Part shown: positions 19,349-30,034 of the stretch, piece after piece
Numbering within the stretch: position 1 is the first letter of the stretch
Layout: every line of letters starts with the position of its first letter
NCBI GenBank assembly: GCA_951640165.1
Contig: OX621259.1
Span: forward strand, 5,766,001 to 5,830,000
Reading direction: 5' to 3'
Source: Pseudoips prasinana
Taxonomy: Eukaryota > Arthropoda > Insecta > Lepidoptera > Nolidae
DNA: 64,000 nt
Translations under genes and position numbers: made by a program
The notes under the pieces: generated by a model
Database searches by the model: none
What the model was told of the DNA's origin: nothing
Seen by the model: the letters and a program-made list of their open reading frames with translations, nothing else

Positions 19349-19540
19349 AAAATATTTATGTTAGCGTTAGCTATGTGCGGCGAGCTGGAGTACGTACTCC
19401 ATCTTTATGAACAAACTTTTGTTTCTTTTGAGAAGTTTGTAGATAAAGTGAAGAGCAAGCCAAACCCGATTCCGGCCAATCCCCGTCTAAATGTTTGTGT
19501 TATTGGGCAATTTATTTTAAAGTATACGTACCACACATGA
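19349..19540 (+). other. Exon-like ORF, unrecognised protein fragment
   Basis: The frame follows an AG-ending pyrimidine-containing stretch (GGTTTCGTAG). It encodes KIFMLALAMCGELEYVLHL, then YEQTFVSFEKFVDKVK, then NPIPANPRLNVCVIG, ending at TAG by 19540. The composition looks like a folded cytosolic protein, and the last part vaguely recalls the strand that precedes a P-loop in adenylate-kinase-like proteins. However, no GKT motif follows, and no GT donor is obvious after VCVIG. Unit 1 of the duplication repeats the first 27 codons with two to three residue changes and then stops. Possible relic or exon of a host gene; identity not established. Confidence 0.3.
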
Positions 19541-19793
19541 GAAATGGTAGATTATAAATTGACTTCTTGCTACATACAGTGGACCAAGTGTGCAATAAAA
19601 TACTCCACATTGAGTGAGTTTCAAAATCTGCTGCTTGCAGTAACTGGTCAAACTGGCTGTTGGAGTACTAATTTTTTTTTCATTCAGTCGTTGCCTCTGG
19701 TCGACTTCGTGTGACTTGTTCATTTTGTGAACGTGCGCGGATGCATCCACCGTTTGTTCGTCTTACAAGAGGTTTTTGTTGTTTGTTCACGTA

Positions 19794-20198
19794 ATAATAA
19801 AGTCCTCCTAGCCGAATTTCGGCCACGGTGGCCAGTCTCAATAGAGATAAGCAGATGTCTAATCTCTCGTCGCAGGACTTATTATAGTGCATAAGTGTGT
19901 GCGCAGACACAGGAGCACTTTCTATTCCATCACTCTTATGGTCTGATGGGACGCCTAGCGATACGACCGGAAAGAGGTCAGGTACAGGACCGATGGCTTT
20001 ACGTGATATCCGAGGCTCGGGGGTATAATACCGCCCACGGGGGTATAATACCAACTATCAGACTTCGGGCTGATGCTGAGAAATTTTTCTTTTACATAAA
20101 AGTCCCAAAATCACTTTTGGTCCGACCCGGGATTTGAACCCAGGCCCTCGTTTCCTGCGGGTGAACACGCTACCGCTAGACCAACGAGGCAGTCACGT
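19794..20198 (-). mobile_element. SINE-A, full length with small internal duplications
   Basis: From AATAATAAAGTCCTCCTAGC to GACCAACGAGGCAGTC. It contains two tandem copies of CGGGGGTATAATACC (20019-20051) and an extra GCAGATGTCTAATCTCT segment near the 3' end. Confidence 0.85.
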
Positions 20199-20599
20199 AA
20201 TAGGATCACTGGGTCAATGCTATGTTATTGACCCATCGGAAAGGTAGAAGGATTGGCAATGCGTGATTATTGCCATGTCTGTAGTGCCATTTTCGATACC
20301 CACTTTGGTTACATGTAGTGGACCGTGTTCTATTCTACCGGCTTAAGCGTATAAAATCTTTTTATTTAATTTCCATTCATATAATTTATAACGTATTATG
20401 TACGATACCTGGTTGGACGGGGCTTGACCTTATAAATTGAAGCCCCTAAATCGGATGTTTGCATAATCCCCGTGATTTATGAATTTATTTTGTTCATGAA
20501 AAAAATTTACTACAAAATTACTAAGGTCAGATCGTAACGCTAAGTAGCATTGAAGTTATATGTACGCATTTCGATAAGTCTTCGTCTTAGCGTTTCGAT

Positions 20600-20965
20600 G
20601 GCAAACTCGTTAAATTGTTATGATCGAGAACATGGCCACACTGATTGCCCTGCTTGTGGTATTTCTAAGATCCTGCCATGAATATATGGCAGGGCAGGCT
20701 GGACAAGCTGTTAGATAGGCCATTGATTGGACCGATGCTCCGCAAATATAGTCCATTTTGGGGTTGCTCGACAGTCCCGACCTAGAAATGTTTTCTTTGC
20801 TTCGGCCCACCTGAGTCCGGAGGCTGTTTAGGGACTTCCAGACCGGCCACGATAATTGATGTCCAGGCGGGAGGCTTTCGGAAGGCGTGACAAACTGTAT
20901 TTATTCCTGTGCACGCCCGATGCTGCATCTCGCTGTTGAGGGATCGGTCGTTAGTGGCGTGGTGA
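20600..20965 (-). pseudogene. LINE-L 3' end (R1/I-like polyprotein terminus)
   Basis: The minus strand shows, in shifted frames, CHAFRKPPAWTS, GGPKQRKHF, a CGASVQSMAY knuckle remnant and the CPACPAIYSWQDL segment, then the tail AGTTTGCCATCGAAACGCT. The same order occurs at 29520-30910 (+). Several frame breaks. Terminal knuckles of this sort end R1/I-group LINE proteins. Confidence 0.55.
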
Positions 20966-20968
20966 CGG

Positions 20969-21236
20969 TCACGGTAGCCTAGTTGGTAGTGCTCATGCCT
21001 ATGAAGCTGGTGGTCCTGGGTTCGAATCCCGGTAAGTGCAAATATTTGTGTGATGAGCACGAATATTTGTTTCTGAGTCATGGATGTTTTCTATGTATAT
21101 AAGTATTTATCTATCTATATACGTATGTATATCGTCGCCTGGTACCCATAGTACAAGCTTTGCTTAGTTTGGGGCTAGGATGTTCTGTGTGAGATTGTTC
21201 CGAGATATTATATTATTATATTATATTATATATTCA
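20969..21236 (+). mobile_element. SINE-B, full length
   Basis: Head GGTAGCCTAGTTGGTAGTGC, B box GGTTCGAATCCC, body and TATTATATTATTATATTATA end. Both boxes intact. Confidence 0.88.
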
Positions 21237-21239
21237 TAA

Positions 21240-22197
21240 ACAAAAAAAAAAAAAAAATTGGCAAAGCTATTTCGGCTTTTAAGCCTATGCCCATAGAAGG
21301 GGATCACCATCCATTTTAGGCTTTTCTAGGGAGCTTGCCACAGTCCTGCAAACGTCTGGTGGTGCTATGCCAGCTAGTAGATACAGCAAATATGTATACC
21401 GGGGTCGGCTCGAAAGTGATAAAAGTAAATAGGTATTCATAGCAATATTAGATACAATAAATTAATAATTATTTTATTTTATTTTTAAGTTTAGAAAACT
21501 TACAGCTAATTAAATACTAATAAGGTTGTATGTTTAAGTTAAGGCCAATTACAAGTTTTCACTTATACTATTTAAACAATTGGTGATTACAGGCAATACA
21601 AAGATATGTTCGTAAATTTAATTAAATTTATGGTACCTATCTCAATTTTAATTATATTGTGTAATATTAAAAAAAAATCAGTTATTGAGATTATATTCAA
21701 TATTTTTATAATGAATGTAAGAAGTTGTTTAGGTTAAAATAACATTTTTGTATTAAATATTTTATGCAGTTCATGTTTCAATTTAGTTTCAATTTCAATA
21801 TAATATATTATATATTTTTACGTAATACAAGAAGTATTTTTTATTATCACAATTTATAATATATCTTGCCAGCACAAAGAAACAATGAAGCTATGAATGT
21901 CTTCTTTGAATTCAGAAAAATATAAAAATCAGATCGACTAAAAATAAACTCATCATAAACCGCGATCGAAAGCTCCAACCAAACTTATTTAACTTATTTG
22001 GCGGACTCATCAGTATTCCTTAGTGAGAAGACCAACCGCGAACTGAATAATAATGAAGAAAATGTAGTCAAGTACGCTCTTGATTCGACAAGGTGCCTAC
22101 CTTGCAGCGCTAATATCACACGATGCAACTTAAAAGGAGTTAAAGCTTAATCGTAACTGAACGAGTATATAATAATAACATGTTTAATAATATATAT
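21240..22197. other. AT-rich spacer
   Basis: An A-run at 21242-21257, then a sequence including GGCAAAGCTATTTCGGCTTT and unrelated AT-rich DNA. No coding or repeat structure that I can support. Confidence 0.35.
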
Positions 22198-22575
22198 CAG
22201 TTGGGGCGCATTGGATCCGGTGGCATTTAAGCGAGCATTAATGCGCGACCGTCGTTATTAACACAAGGCCGTCATAATAATAATATTGAAATCGTACCGT
22301 AATATAGACAGAACCATTCGGACAATATTATGTAGTAAAATGTAGCTTAAACTATAAATTTCGATAATTAAACTTAAAACAAGCTAGCTAAATATCATTA
22401 ATTATAAAATATTTTAACAATTTTTTATAAATGTTTTAACCATTCGTGTACCTAAATATCTACATGTAACTAGAAATAATCATGTAGGTATACTTAACTA
22501 TATTACTAGAAACATGTTCTGACTATTTAGAAGCGCTTTTTTAAAGTCCACGTGAGTAAAAACCTTTTTTAAATA
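22198..22575 (+). mobile_element. LINE-M 3' UTR, copy 1
   Basis: GTTGGGGCGCATTGGATCCG, CGACCGTCGTTATTAACACA, ACATGTTCTGACTATTTAG and AAAGTCCACGTGAGTAAA are shared with 59890-60320 (+) and, in part, with minus copies at 25905-25985 and 49378-49615. The head of this UTR also follows coding remnants at 30538-30660, which links it to LINE-M. Confidence 0.6.
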
Positions 22576-22615
22576 AAAGAAGCTATATAATATAATATAC
22601 ATAATAATTCATAAT

Positions 22616-22990
22616 GTGAGCCAAATTACGTCCACTGCTGGACAAAAACCTCCCGATTCAATGGAGGGATATGCCATAATCGCCATGCTTGGTAGACGGG
22701 TTGGCGCTCGCAGTTTAATGGTCATAGTTCAAAGGAAAACGCAGTATCTAATCACCGTCATCATCATAATAACAGCTGTAAAAGGTCCACCGCTGGAGAA
22801 AAGTCTCCCCAAGAATCATCTTGGGGGGATATGCCATAATCGCCACGCTTGGCAGACGTACTAGCTCATAGTATAGAGAGAGACGCTGCTGCCCCGTTCT
22901 CTGGGAGATATTCCCTCGGATGACTTCTACGTCCCCCATATAATGAGACGGGGTGATGATATTCTTCGCCGTCACCACGCAGCTAATAAA
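22616..22990 (-). mobile_element. LINE tail, two partial copies
   Basis: 22616-22720 and 22755-22990 each contain TCCACTGCTGGA-like and GGGATATGCCATAATCGCCA words. The second ends in ACGGGGTGATGATATTC. The complete arrangement appears inverted at 47130-47405. Confidence 0.55.
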
Positions 22991-23236
22991 CTATAACTAA
23001 TTAGTAGTTACCTACATAAGATACCTTTGCTGTGTGTCATTAGATAGGAGAAAGCAGAGCGAATTGTGGTACTTGGGACATGTTTTAATAGAATGGACAT
23101 GCCTGTGCTCCCAGGATTCACTGAGATTTAAATAATATACTTATTGTTAACATTGATAATGATTTTTAGAGGAACTCATACGAATGTGTCCATACGTAAT
23201 GAACTAAACTTTGACCGCATGTAGGTAATTCTATTA

Positions 23237-23506
23237 TTGGAACGAAGTTCCTTATCGCGCGTTGTGAAAGGGGGCTAGACGGAAAAAAATCTTACGAAAA
23301 GTTGTCACGACACTTTTTGCAGCTGTGCGGCGCGGCGTGCGCATGTTTCTCTGTCTGTCTGTCTCTCTTATAGAAAGCAAGCCAGATATTTTCATTTCTA
23401 TTTCGCATTGAACAGTGTGGTGTCGCGACGATTATTTTTGATGAGTGTATACAGGTTTTTTGTACATAATAAATAATAAGAAATAACTTGGGTGTCCCTT
23501 GACACC
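23237..23506 (+). repeat. Inverted-pair repeat, left member
   Basis: About 270 bp, starting TTGGAACGAAGTTCC (a 13-bp palindrome) and ending GGTGTCCCTTGACACC (a small hairpin). Its inverted partner is 26511-26786. A third fragment is at 25849-25888. Class unknown. Confidence 0.75.
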
Positions 23507-23649
23507 TCAAGTTTTTTCTATTATCACTAAACTTACGGGAAGTTAGGTGAATTTCTACAAAGATTATGTCAGATGAAATCGAAATCAGTTTTAATGATGC
23601 AATCTTTATTTAGGCAGAAAATATGTACTAGTACAATTCAGGATTTTAC

Positions 23650-23955
23650 GGAATAGGTAGAAGAAGTAGAGCACAGCGTTCATTCGCTCAAAGAGCAGCC
23701 TGACTGGGTTACCTCCACCTCACAGAAGACATTCCTTAATCATAACATTTATAATGTAATGTTGTGTTTCTGAGTGTGATTAAGGTTGCCTGAGCTCATG
23801 GGGAGGTGGAGGATCAGCATTTTTTGCGAAATCTTTTCAAGGCCGGCAACGCACCAGCGTCTCTTTGGTGTTGCGAGTGTCCAGGGCGGCAGTGATCACT
23901 TACCATCACGTGACGTTTGTCGCCCTCTTATAGGTATTATATATATAAGAAAAAA
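23650..23955 (+). mobile_element. LINE-P 3' tail, copy 2
   Basis: Same organisation as 13085-13392, ending in CACTTACCATCACGTGACG and AT-rich DNA. Confidence 0.6.
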
Positions 23956-24231
23956 TTGAAATCTTTAGCCCTAAATAGCCCTATCTACTCCGATCACTAG
24001 TGTTCTATAAACTTTAATCGCTGAAAGTATAGAAAACTTTCTTTTTAATCTTTATATACGAGTATTACACACACTGAGTAATATAAGTAGGTAACTTTTT
24101 ATAAGGTTCGGTTACGAGCGTGATGTATGAGGTGGGATTGAATAATGTATGGAAAAATAATATATTATACGCTGGGAATATTCTTATATTGATCGGCTGG
24201 GTATAATCATGAAGGGTCGGCGAAGTGGTTT

Positions 24232-24462
24232 TTGACATTACCGTACCCGAGAGAGAAAGACAGGTTGTGCATTCACTGGTATATTATTATGGACTCGTAT
24301 ATGGAACAAGCATGTCTTGAGGTGAAAACTTCTTTAGGTGCGTTCTATACTTTTTGGGAGAACAAAAAGTGTGAAACTCGCGTCATCGTCAACGACACTT
24401 TCCATGAGCTATATGTGTACTGTGTACCTATATATGTACAGACGCCAGCACATCAAATTTAA
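24232..24462 (+). other. Unrecognised 76-codon ORF
   Basis: Plausible protein-like composition (PYPREKDRLCIHWYIIMD, then FYTFWENKKCETRVIVND), with balanced charge and aromatic residues. The last nine codons are inside the palindromic MITE at 24439, so any real coding ended earlier or was truncated by the MITE. The start codon at 24232 is not special. No family recognised; could be a host exon fragment or chance. Confidence 0.2.
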
Positions 24463-24562
24463 GACCATATAATACCCCAATCTGTCAAATTTCCCTAATT
24501 GAAAGTGAACCTTATATAAAAGAAATTTGATAGATTGGGGTAGCTGGAAGTGCTAGCGTCTG
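24439..24562. mobile_element. Palindromic MITE, copy 3 (shortened)
   Basis: TA at 24437-24438 and 24563-24564. The left arm carries an extra AATTTAAGACCATATA segment and the centre is shorter than in other copies. Confidence 0.8.
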
Positions 24563-24795
24563 TACACACATAGGTATTTCCGTGCGTTATTAGTCAGTAT
24601 TATATACAAAGAGTATATCTCAATGTGAATTGTCAACTATTATATTGTAGATTAGAAGTGATAAAATTAGGTTTCACTACTATCGGCAGTCACCAAAGAT
24701 ATGCATGTTTCTTTTATATGATTTGCGGTCATAAAAGTAGTTAAGATATTTGCCTTGTTACTATTTTCGCAACCTCGACAATTCAAAAAAGAACT

Positions 24796-25062
24796 ACCTA
24801 TTAGAGCCTTTTTTTTGATAAGGCTGGGGGAATGCTAATGCATGCCACCCGCAAAAAGTGTCTGCGGGTGGGTATGTCGGACTCGCACCGACTAAACCTA
24901 ACCTGCCGTGGACTTCTTCTGGTGCCTGATACGGGGAGCCCCGGGAACGCGGGTATGCTGCTCCGGTGCCCCCCTTTTGCGCCGTGTCCCAGATGGTCGG
25001 GACACGCACCCGGGGAGAGCTGTGGGTTGCCCTCCCCATTTGCCGACTCACCTATTAGAGCC
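24796..25062 (-). mobile_element. 5'-truncated R1-type LINE tail with 13-bp target duplication
   Basis: The minus-strand terminal 240 bases of the R1-type element (24809-25049) include the poly(A) (T-run at 24809-24816) and both UTR stem-loops. ACCTATTAGAGCC flanks it at 24796-24808 and 25050-25062, a perfect 13-bp duplication. Non-coding; the ORFs across it are chance readings of GC-rich UTR. Confidence 0.85.
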
Positions 25063-25372
25063 TGGTTTAAACGCGCCGACGACGCACGTTTTAAAACGAC
25101 GCACGGGGCGGTTTTATATACAGAGCAGTTTGTTGTCGTTTGTATCGATACACACACGCGATGCGAACGCGCGTTTTTAGCGATACAGCCGCGCGTTTGC
25201 ATTGCGTCTGTATCGCAACACACGCGCATCTGTATCGATTCAAACGCGGATTTCTATAGGTGTGCAAAGGTCCACAGGTTGCCTCTGACTTGCGTGTGTA
25301 TCGCGTCTGTATCGCTCGCTACAAACGCGCGTCAACGGCGCGCTTAAAAAACGTGGTGTACATAGGCCCTTA
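24801..25372. mobile_element. Harbinger-like MITE, split by an R1-type LINE tail
   Basis: The left end (TTA then GAGCCTGG ... TTTAAACGCGCCG) and the right end (CGGCGCGCTTAAAAAACGTG ... GGGCC-type terminus then TTA at 25370-25372) form imperfect inverted repeats rich in CpG. TTA on both sides suggests the 3-bp target duplication typical of PIF/Harbinger. The interior has repeated GTATCG words. It is interrupted after its fifth base by the R1-type tail. Confidence 0.5.
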
Positions 25373-25699
25373 GCTTTAACTTTCAATTTGATTCGTAACC
25401 TTTTAGTTTGAATAGTGTTGGCAACATCGGTTCAACGCCATCTAGCGGCGAAGTTGCCACAAGAACCGAGTGTTTATAATGGCTGTGCACGAGCGGAGCG
25501 GGCTTTTGCAGTCGAACCGTTGAAGTGATCACATATAATTTATTGATCGTACTAAGTTGGTATTTTGAAAGTGATAATTAATAAAAGAGTATTGTGTATT
25601 TGGTATTTTATTAAAATATAGGAGTTTTTATTACAATAGTAACTGAGTTAAGGTCAAAACATTAAGCATTTAATCATTATAACACTTTATCTTTTTAGC

Positions 25700-25888
25700 C
25701 ACTTCACTTCTAGTCAGCTGAAATACGTCCCCTGCTGGACAAAGGCCACCCCCAAATATCTCCACATTTAACGGTCTTGTGTGCATCCAGAGACTCTTAC
25801 AAAATGATTTGTCCACCTTGTGGAGGGCCTGCATACACTGTCCGTTCCGTCTAGTCCCCTTTCACAACGCACGATAAGGAACTTCGTT
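25700..25888 (-). mobile_element. RTE-type tail followed by inverted-pair repeat fragment
   Basis: 25715-25848 matches the RTE end (CCTGCTGGACAAAGGCCACC ... GTCCACCTTGTGGAGGGCCTG). 25849-25888 matches the edge of the 270-bp repeat (GTCTAGTCCCCTTTCACAAC). Confidence 0.55.
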
Positions 25889-25904
25889 CCAATAATATAT
25901 AAAT

Positions 25905-25985
25905 AAAACAGGTTTTATTCACGTAGACTTTAAAAAAGCTCTTGTAAATACATAATTATTTCCAGATACATTTGATTTCTTAAAT
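25905..25985 (-). mobile_element. LINE-M tail fragment
   Basis: GGTTTTATTCACGTAGACTT and following words are the complement of the end of 22198-22575. Confidence 0.5.
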
Positions 25986-26030
25986 TTATGATTTCTTTAC
26001 TTAGTTATTTATACGATATCAATAGCAGTG

Positions 26031-26135
26031 TTGTTATTATCCCGAAGTTTCGACCAAGTTACATTGATCTTGGTCACGTGGTCAGCCCGTTATCACTATA
26101 TATGCAACTTGGTCAAAACGTCGGGATAATAACAA
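26031..26135. mobile_element. 105-bp foldback MITE
   Basis: Terminal inverted repeats of 34 bp (26031-26064 and 26102-26135) with three mismatches, TTGTTATTATCCCGA at each end. Only copy in the window. Confidence 0.65.
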
Positions 26136-26510
26136 AAATGGTTAGTCACTTTAATACCTATTTATAATATTATATAATTATGATACGGGAAAGTATGAGA
26201 TCAAAATTATCTGTTAGTTTAATTATCATAATTTTTATTTTACTACAACTTGTCAGAATGGATCTGGTTACATTGGTTCCCTTGTGGACGTCGACATTTC
26301 AGAATAGAATACTGTTCAATAAGATGCGAATAGAACAATACGGGAATATCGATCTGATCGTTACTGAGTTGGGACAAAAGGCGGTAGTAATTGGCAATGT
26401 AATAACTAAGGCGTATTGCATTTAGGCACGGGCTCATTCTGTTCGATTTGTGGCAGCACGCCAACGGGCTCACACCCAGTTGGAAACTCTGAAGCTTAAA
26501 AAATATAAGA
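26136..26510. other. Unassigned, overlapping ORFs on both strands
   Basis: Frames of 81 codons (+, 26180-26425) and 91 codons (-, 26518-26243) overlap. Neither shows a recognised domain. The plus frame begins with a hydrophobic stretch (IIIIFILLQL), but AT-rich DNA gives this by chance. Confidence 0.25.
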
Positions 26511-26786
26511 GGTGTCAAGGGACACCCGGATGGAACGAAGTTATTTCTTATTATTTATTATGTACAAAAAACCTATATACACTCAACAAAAATAATCGTC
26601 GCGACACCACACTGTTCAATGCGAAATAGAAATGAAAATATCTGGCTTGCTTTCTATAAGAGAGAGAGAGAGACAGAGAAACATGCGCACGCCGCACAGC
26701 TGCAAAAAGTGTCGTGACAACTTTTCGTAAGATTTTTTTCCGTCTAGCCCCCTTTCACAACGCGCGATAAGGAATTTCGTTCCAAC
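26511..26786 (-). repeat. Inverted-pair repeat, right member
   Basis: Inverted relative to 23237-23506 and highly similar, with an extra CGGATGGAACG near its left end and a longer GA run (26660-26673). Separation about 3.0 kb. Confidence 0.75.
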
Positions 26787-26906
26787 ATCAAACCGTTGAA
26801 CCTCTTAGAACTGCTACGAGAGCATCACATAATTATAAAAAACCAAATCTTGAATATTATGTAGATTCTAACAAAGACGATGATAGGTCAGGATCTTATA
26901 TTCTAC

Positions 26907-27255
26907 TAGCTGACCCGGCGAACTTCATTCCGCCTACCAGTCTAGTCTTTAACTTTTTAGTTTTGTTTTTATTATGATACTTACTTAATATAATTTTATA
27001 TTTACTTATTCCAAACGCTTCGCCCGCGTGTTAAGTTTCGCGTGTTAATTAGTTTATTTTTCTAAAATAAAGGACTTTTACTAGAATAATAAAGATAGCC
27101 TAAGTTACTCCTTATTACATCAACTAGCTGTCAATAAAAGTCCTGTCAATATTGGTCCAGCCATTTCAGAGATTAGCCGGAACAATCATACAGACAGACA
27201 AAAATTTTAAAAATCATTACTTGGTGTATGTGCCGTACCAGTAAAAACGGTTATT
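26907..27255 (+). repeat. Repeat G (ACTAGCTGACCCGGCG class)
   Basis: Starts ACTAGCTGACCCGGCGAACT and ends near TATGTGCCGTACCAG. A minus-strand end fragment lies at 52060-52185. A type of repeat frequent in Lepidoptera; mechanism not determined from sequence. Confidence 0.55.
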
Positions 27256-27852
27256 TCAATATTACAAACAGACACTCCAATTTTATTTCTATAATATAGC
27301 TGTATAGATTTGTAGCTAGAATGAATAAATAGTTAATTTCTAGTACTATAATTATTTATTATGTTCTGACTTTTTTTTTATTTATACTTCTTCTATATAA
27401 GAAACGTACTAAATTACAGACAAAATACTCTCACAGACTTAGAAAAGAGTAAGAGAATTTTGAAGACGGCGATAATGGTCCTACCGTCGCGTCGGCTGGT
27501 AAGCACGATACATTGGATTCCATAGTGTGTCACGAGAGTTTCTAATAACCTTAACTTATTCTCAGACATGAAATGTTTTGTATAAGAAAGGTACACAACA
27601 CTCAGTGCGCGTCTCAGCATTTAATTTCTTGGTATACTATTTTATATGATATCAAATAAATTCTGAGTGCCTCTTTCTCTACACAAGTGGTGCTTAAATA
27701 AATAACTCGCACAAATGCTAATAAATCTTATTCAAAGAACGTTTAGAGACTTTGATAAAATTATATGAAACATCAAAGTCAAATAATATCTTCTTTGAGT
27801 GGATTATTTGGAGAATATTTATTATTAAACAGCATATCTTGAAAGATACTTC
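27256..27852. other. Unassigned AT-rich spacer
   Basis: A 68-codon minus frame (27620-27414) has no recognised domain. No repeat match. Confidence 0.3.
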
Positions 27853-28325
27853 ATTAGCGTGTGGGCAGTGGTTACCCTAGTGTTAGAGTTGTTCAAGCCA
27901 CCTATTAGGCCTCTGACATGGCTTAACGACTGTTGCCTAATAGCTACAACCGGGACCGACAGCTTAACGTGCCCTACGAAGCACGGAGACGCTTATATTA
28001 TATTCTTATTATTCTTTAAATTGTATAATTGTATTCCTATTATTGTTTTATTATTTAATTTGTATAATTTTACACTAAAATTAGTCGAGAATCAAAAAAT
28101 ATTATTATTATTTAATTTTAATTAAACAAATATTTGCACGACGTAAATGTCGAATATGGTGGAACCTCACTCATTTATGTCAACAATTTGTAAACCTGTA
28201 TTCTAGCAAATAAAGAGATTCATTCATTCATTCATTCAAAAAAAAATATAAATTAAGCCTATTTGGTGGTCACCCATCTATTGACAGACCGCGAGCCTAG
28301 TTGCTTAACCTTGCCAATCATAAAT
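27853..28325 (+). repeat. Repeat H, copy 2, split by a LINE 3' UTR
   Basis: 27853-27996 and about 28247-28325 together match 10618-10868. The insert (about 27997-28246) ends in AATAAAGAGATTCATTCATT and a CATT repeat, a typical LINE 3' terminus. Confidence 0.65.
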
Positions 28326-29145
28326 AAAATAAAATAAAAATCATCAATTTCATTCATGTAGACTTTAAAAATTTAATTTAATTGACGGATATAAAGTACA
28401 ACCAGACTCAGGACAATTACTAATTTTTCACACTAATAGTTGTCCTGCGTGGGTACCGAACCTAGGACATGAAAAGGTGAGGTGAGTCAAGATTCAGTGT
28501 TGAAATCGGTTTTTTACGATAAAAAAGCTAAAATAACTTATGAACTTACGGTCCGATGAGAGCATCAAGCTATAAGCATTTTTCTTATAATAACAACTAA
28601 TTCAGTAGGTACCAAAATGTGATGGAACACACACTTGTTTTCGCCAGTCGCTGAAACAATCATAATTTTACCTAAACCTCACCTATTATTGGTTCGTTGG
28701 TTACTTTCCGTAAATATAAGACGAAATACTGTCAGAAGCATATTACTATTATACACATGTTACCTCACTACTACTTTCCCAAGTTACAATACAATGCTTT
28801 TCCGGGTATTGACAAGATATATGAATGGCAATATCGAGATTTTGGGTTACATGGCACCTTTATCTGTGTATGATGGCTTGCATTGTTAGTAGAACCCATT
28901 CAATGTACGGATACATATTGTGATGTATCGTATAATGGGTGATGTTGTATCATAATGTCACAAAACACCTATATCTCTATGAAGTGGGGCACATAAATTG
29001 TTGAACATCCATTTTGATAGTAATAAACTAGCGTGCACGCTGCATTGTCTGTAAACTATTTCTAAGCCACCTCGTAGCGCCTATTCATTCGGTGTAAATA
29101 AATCTTGGGACATCTGATATACTGCCATCTGATCCCAAACTATAT
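28326..29145. other. Unassigned
   Basis: Contains ORFs of up to 84 codons without recognised features. A short match to the LINE-M tail (CATTCATGTAGACTTTAAAA) lies near 28353-28372. Confidence 0.3.
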
Positions 29146-29468
29146 ATATTGCCCGTTGGTATAGCGGTAGCGTTTTCAACCGCAGATAATGAGTTCCTGA
29201 GTTCAAATCCCGGGTCGGGACAAAAAGTGATTTTGAGATTTTTCCGCAATGAAAATTTCTCAATATTAACCCGAAGTCTGGGAGTGTTATACTCCCGTGC
29301 CTCGGAGAAGACGTAAAGCCTTTGGTTCTGTACCGGACCTCTTTCTGCTCGTGTCGTTAGTCGTCCCATCTGATCATGAGGGTGATGGAATAGAAAGTGC
29401 CCCTGTGTTTGCGCACAAACTAGCCTCTATTGAGAGTGGCCGCCGTGGCCTGAAGGACATTATTTATT
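29146..29468 (+). mobile_element. SINE-A, with shortened 3' region
   Basis: Head GTTGGTATAGCGGTAGCG, good B box, body through GCGCACAAACTAGCC, then a deletion compared with other copies before GGCCTGAAGGACATTATT. Confidence 0.8.
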
Positions 29469-29732
29469 AATTACTATAGCAAATAGACAACCGATACTAA
29501 TAAAGACAGATATTTTTAAGAAGGCCGGATGAGCTTTTCTATATGCACCGCTCCACTGACGACCGATCTCTCAAGAGCGAGATGCAGTCACTGGCGTGGA
29601 CAAAAATGCTTACCAGATCATTTTGTCACGCCTTCCAAAAGCCTCTCGCCTGGACATCAATGGCCGTCGCCGATTTGGAAGTCCCTAAATAGACTCCGAA
29701 CATAGGTGGGCCGAAGTAAATAAAACGTCCAT

Positions 29733-29940
29733 AACTGCACGTGTGGGGCAGCGGCTAAGAGAGTCACCTCACCGCTTTGTGTCGCGGGTTCGAGTCCCGC
29801 GCCGGACAACTATTTGTGTGACCCATATGTTTTGAGTCTGGATGTAAATTGTGTGCGTCTATTATTATGTTTGTAAAGTAAACCGCGACACAGGGATTAG
29901 ATTCCCTAGTGCGGGAGTTGTCTTAAAAAGAGAAAAACAA
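29733..29940 (+). mobile_element. SINE-N, full length
   Basis: tRNA-derived SINE with head GCACGTGTGGGGCAGCGGCT and B box GGTTCGAGTCCC, body ACAACTATTTGTGTGAC, and an end at TTGTCTTAAAAAGAG. Imperfect flanking words AAAACGTCCATA / AAAACATGTCTA may be the target duplication. Confidence 0.82.
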
Positions 29941-30034
29941 AACATGTCTAAGTGGGGCAACCTCAAATTGTGGACCATCAGTCCAATCCATGGCCAATTC
30001 AACATCATGTCCAGCCTGCCCTACCACATGTTAA

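Larger units (their letters stand above)
18010..19437. repeat. Tandem duplication, two units of about 0.71 kb
   Basis: Unit 1 is 18010-18732 and unit 2 is 18733-19437, same orientation, very similar; unit 2 lacks about 24 bases near TGTGTCATAAATTTGAG. Both contain a minus-strand SINE-A fragment and the start of an exon-like ORF (18656-18735 and 19349-19540). Unit 1 stops abruptly inside that ORF at GAGAAGTT, where unit 2 begins again at CTAATTC. So unit 2 plus its right flank is the ancestral arrangement. Confidence 0.85.

Noticed and set aside
18010..19437. CRISPR-like or satellite array
   Set aside because: Only two long units with interior SINE and ORF; no short repeat/spacer periodicity anywhere in the window.
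21013..21030. tRNA genes at SINE heads (for example 20969, 29733, 38817, 50404)
   Set aside because: A- and B-box words are good, but the acceptor stems do not pair, the sequences run on into conserved family bodies, and many copies exist; they are tRNA-derived SINE heads.
24832..25347. 171-codon plus-strand ORF over 24.8-25.3 kb and related frames on both strands
   Set aside because: It crosses the R1-type 3' UTR, the 13-bp duplication and the GC-rich MITE; long frames here reflect GC-rich, stop-poor DNA.
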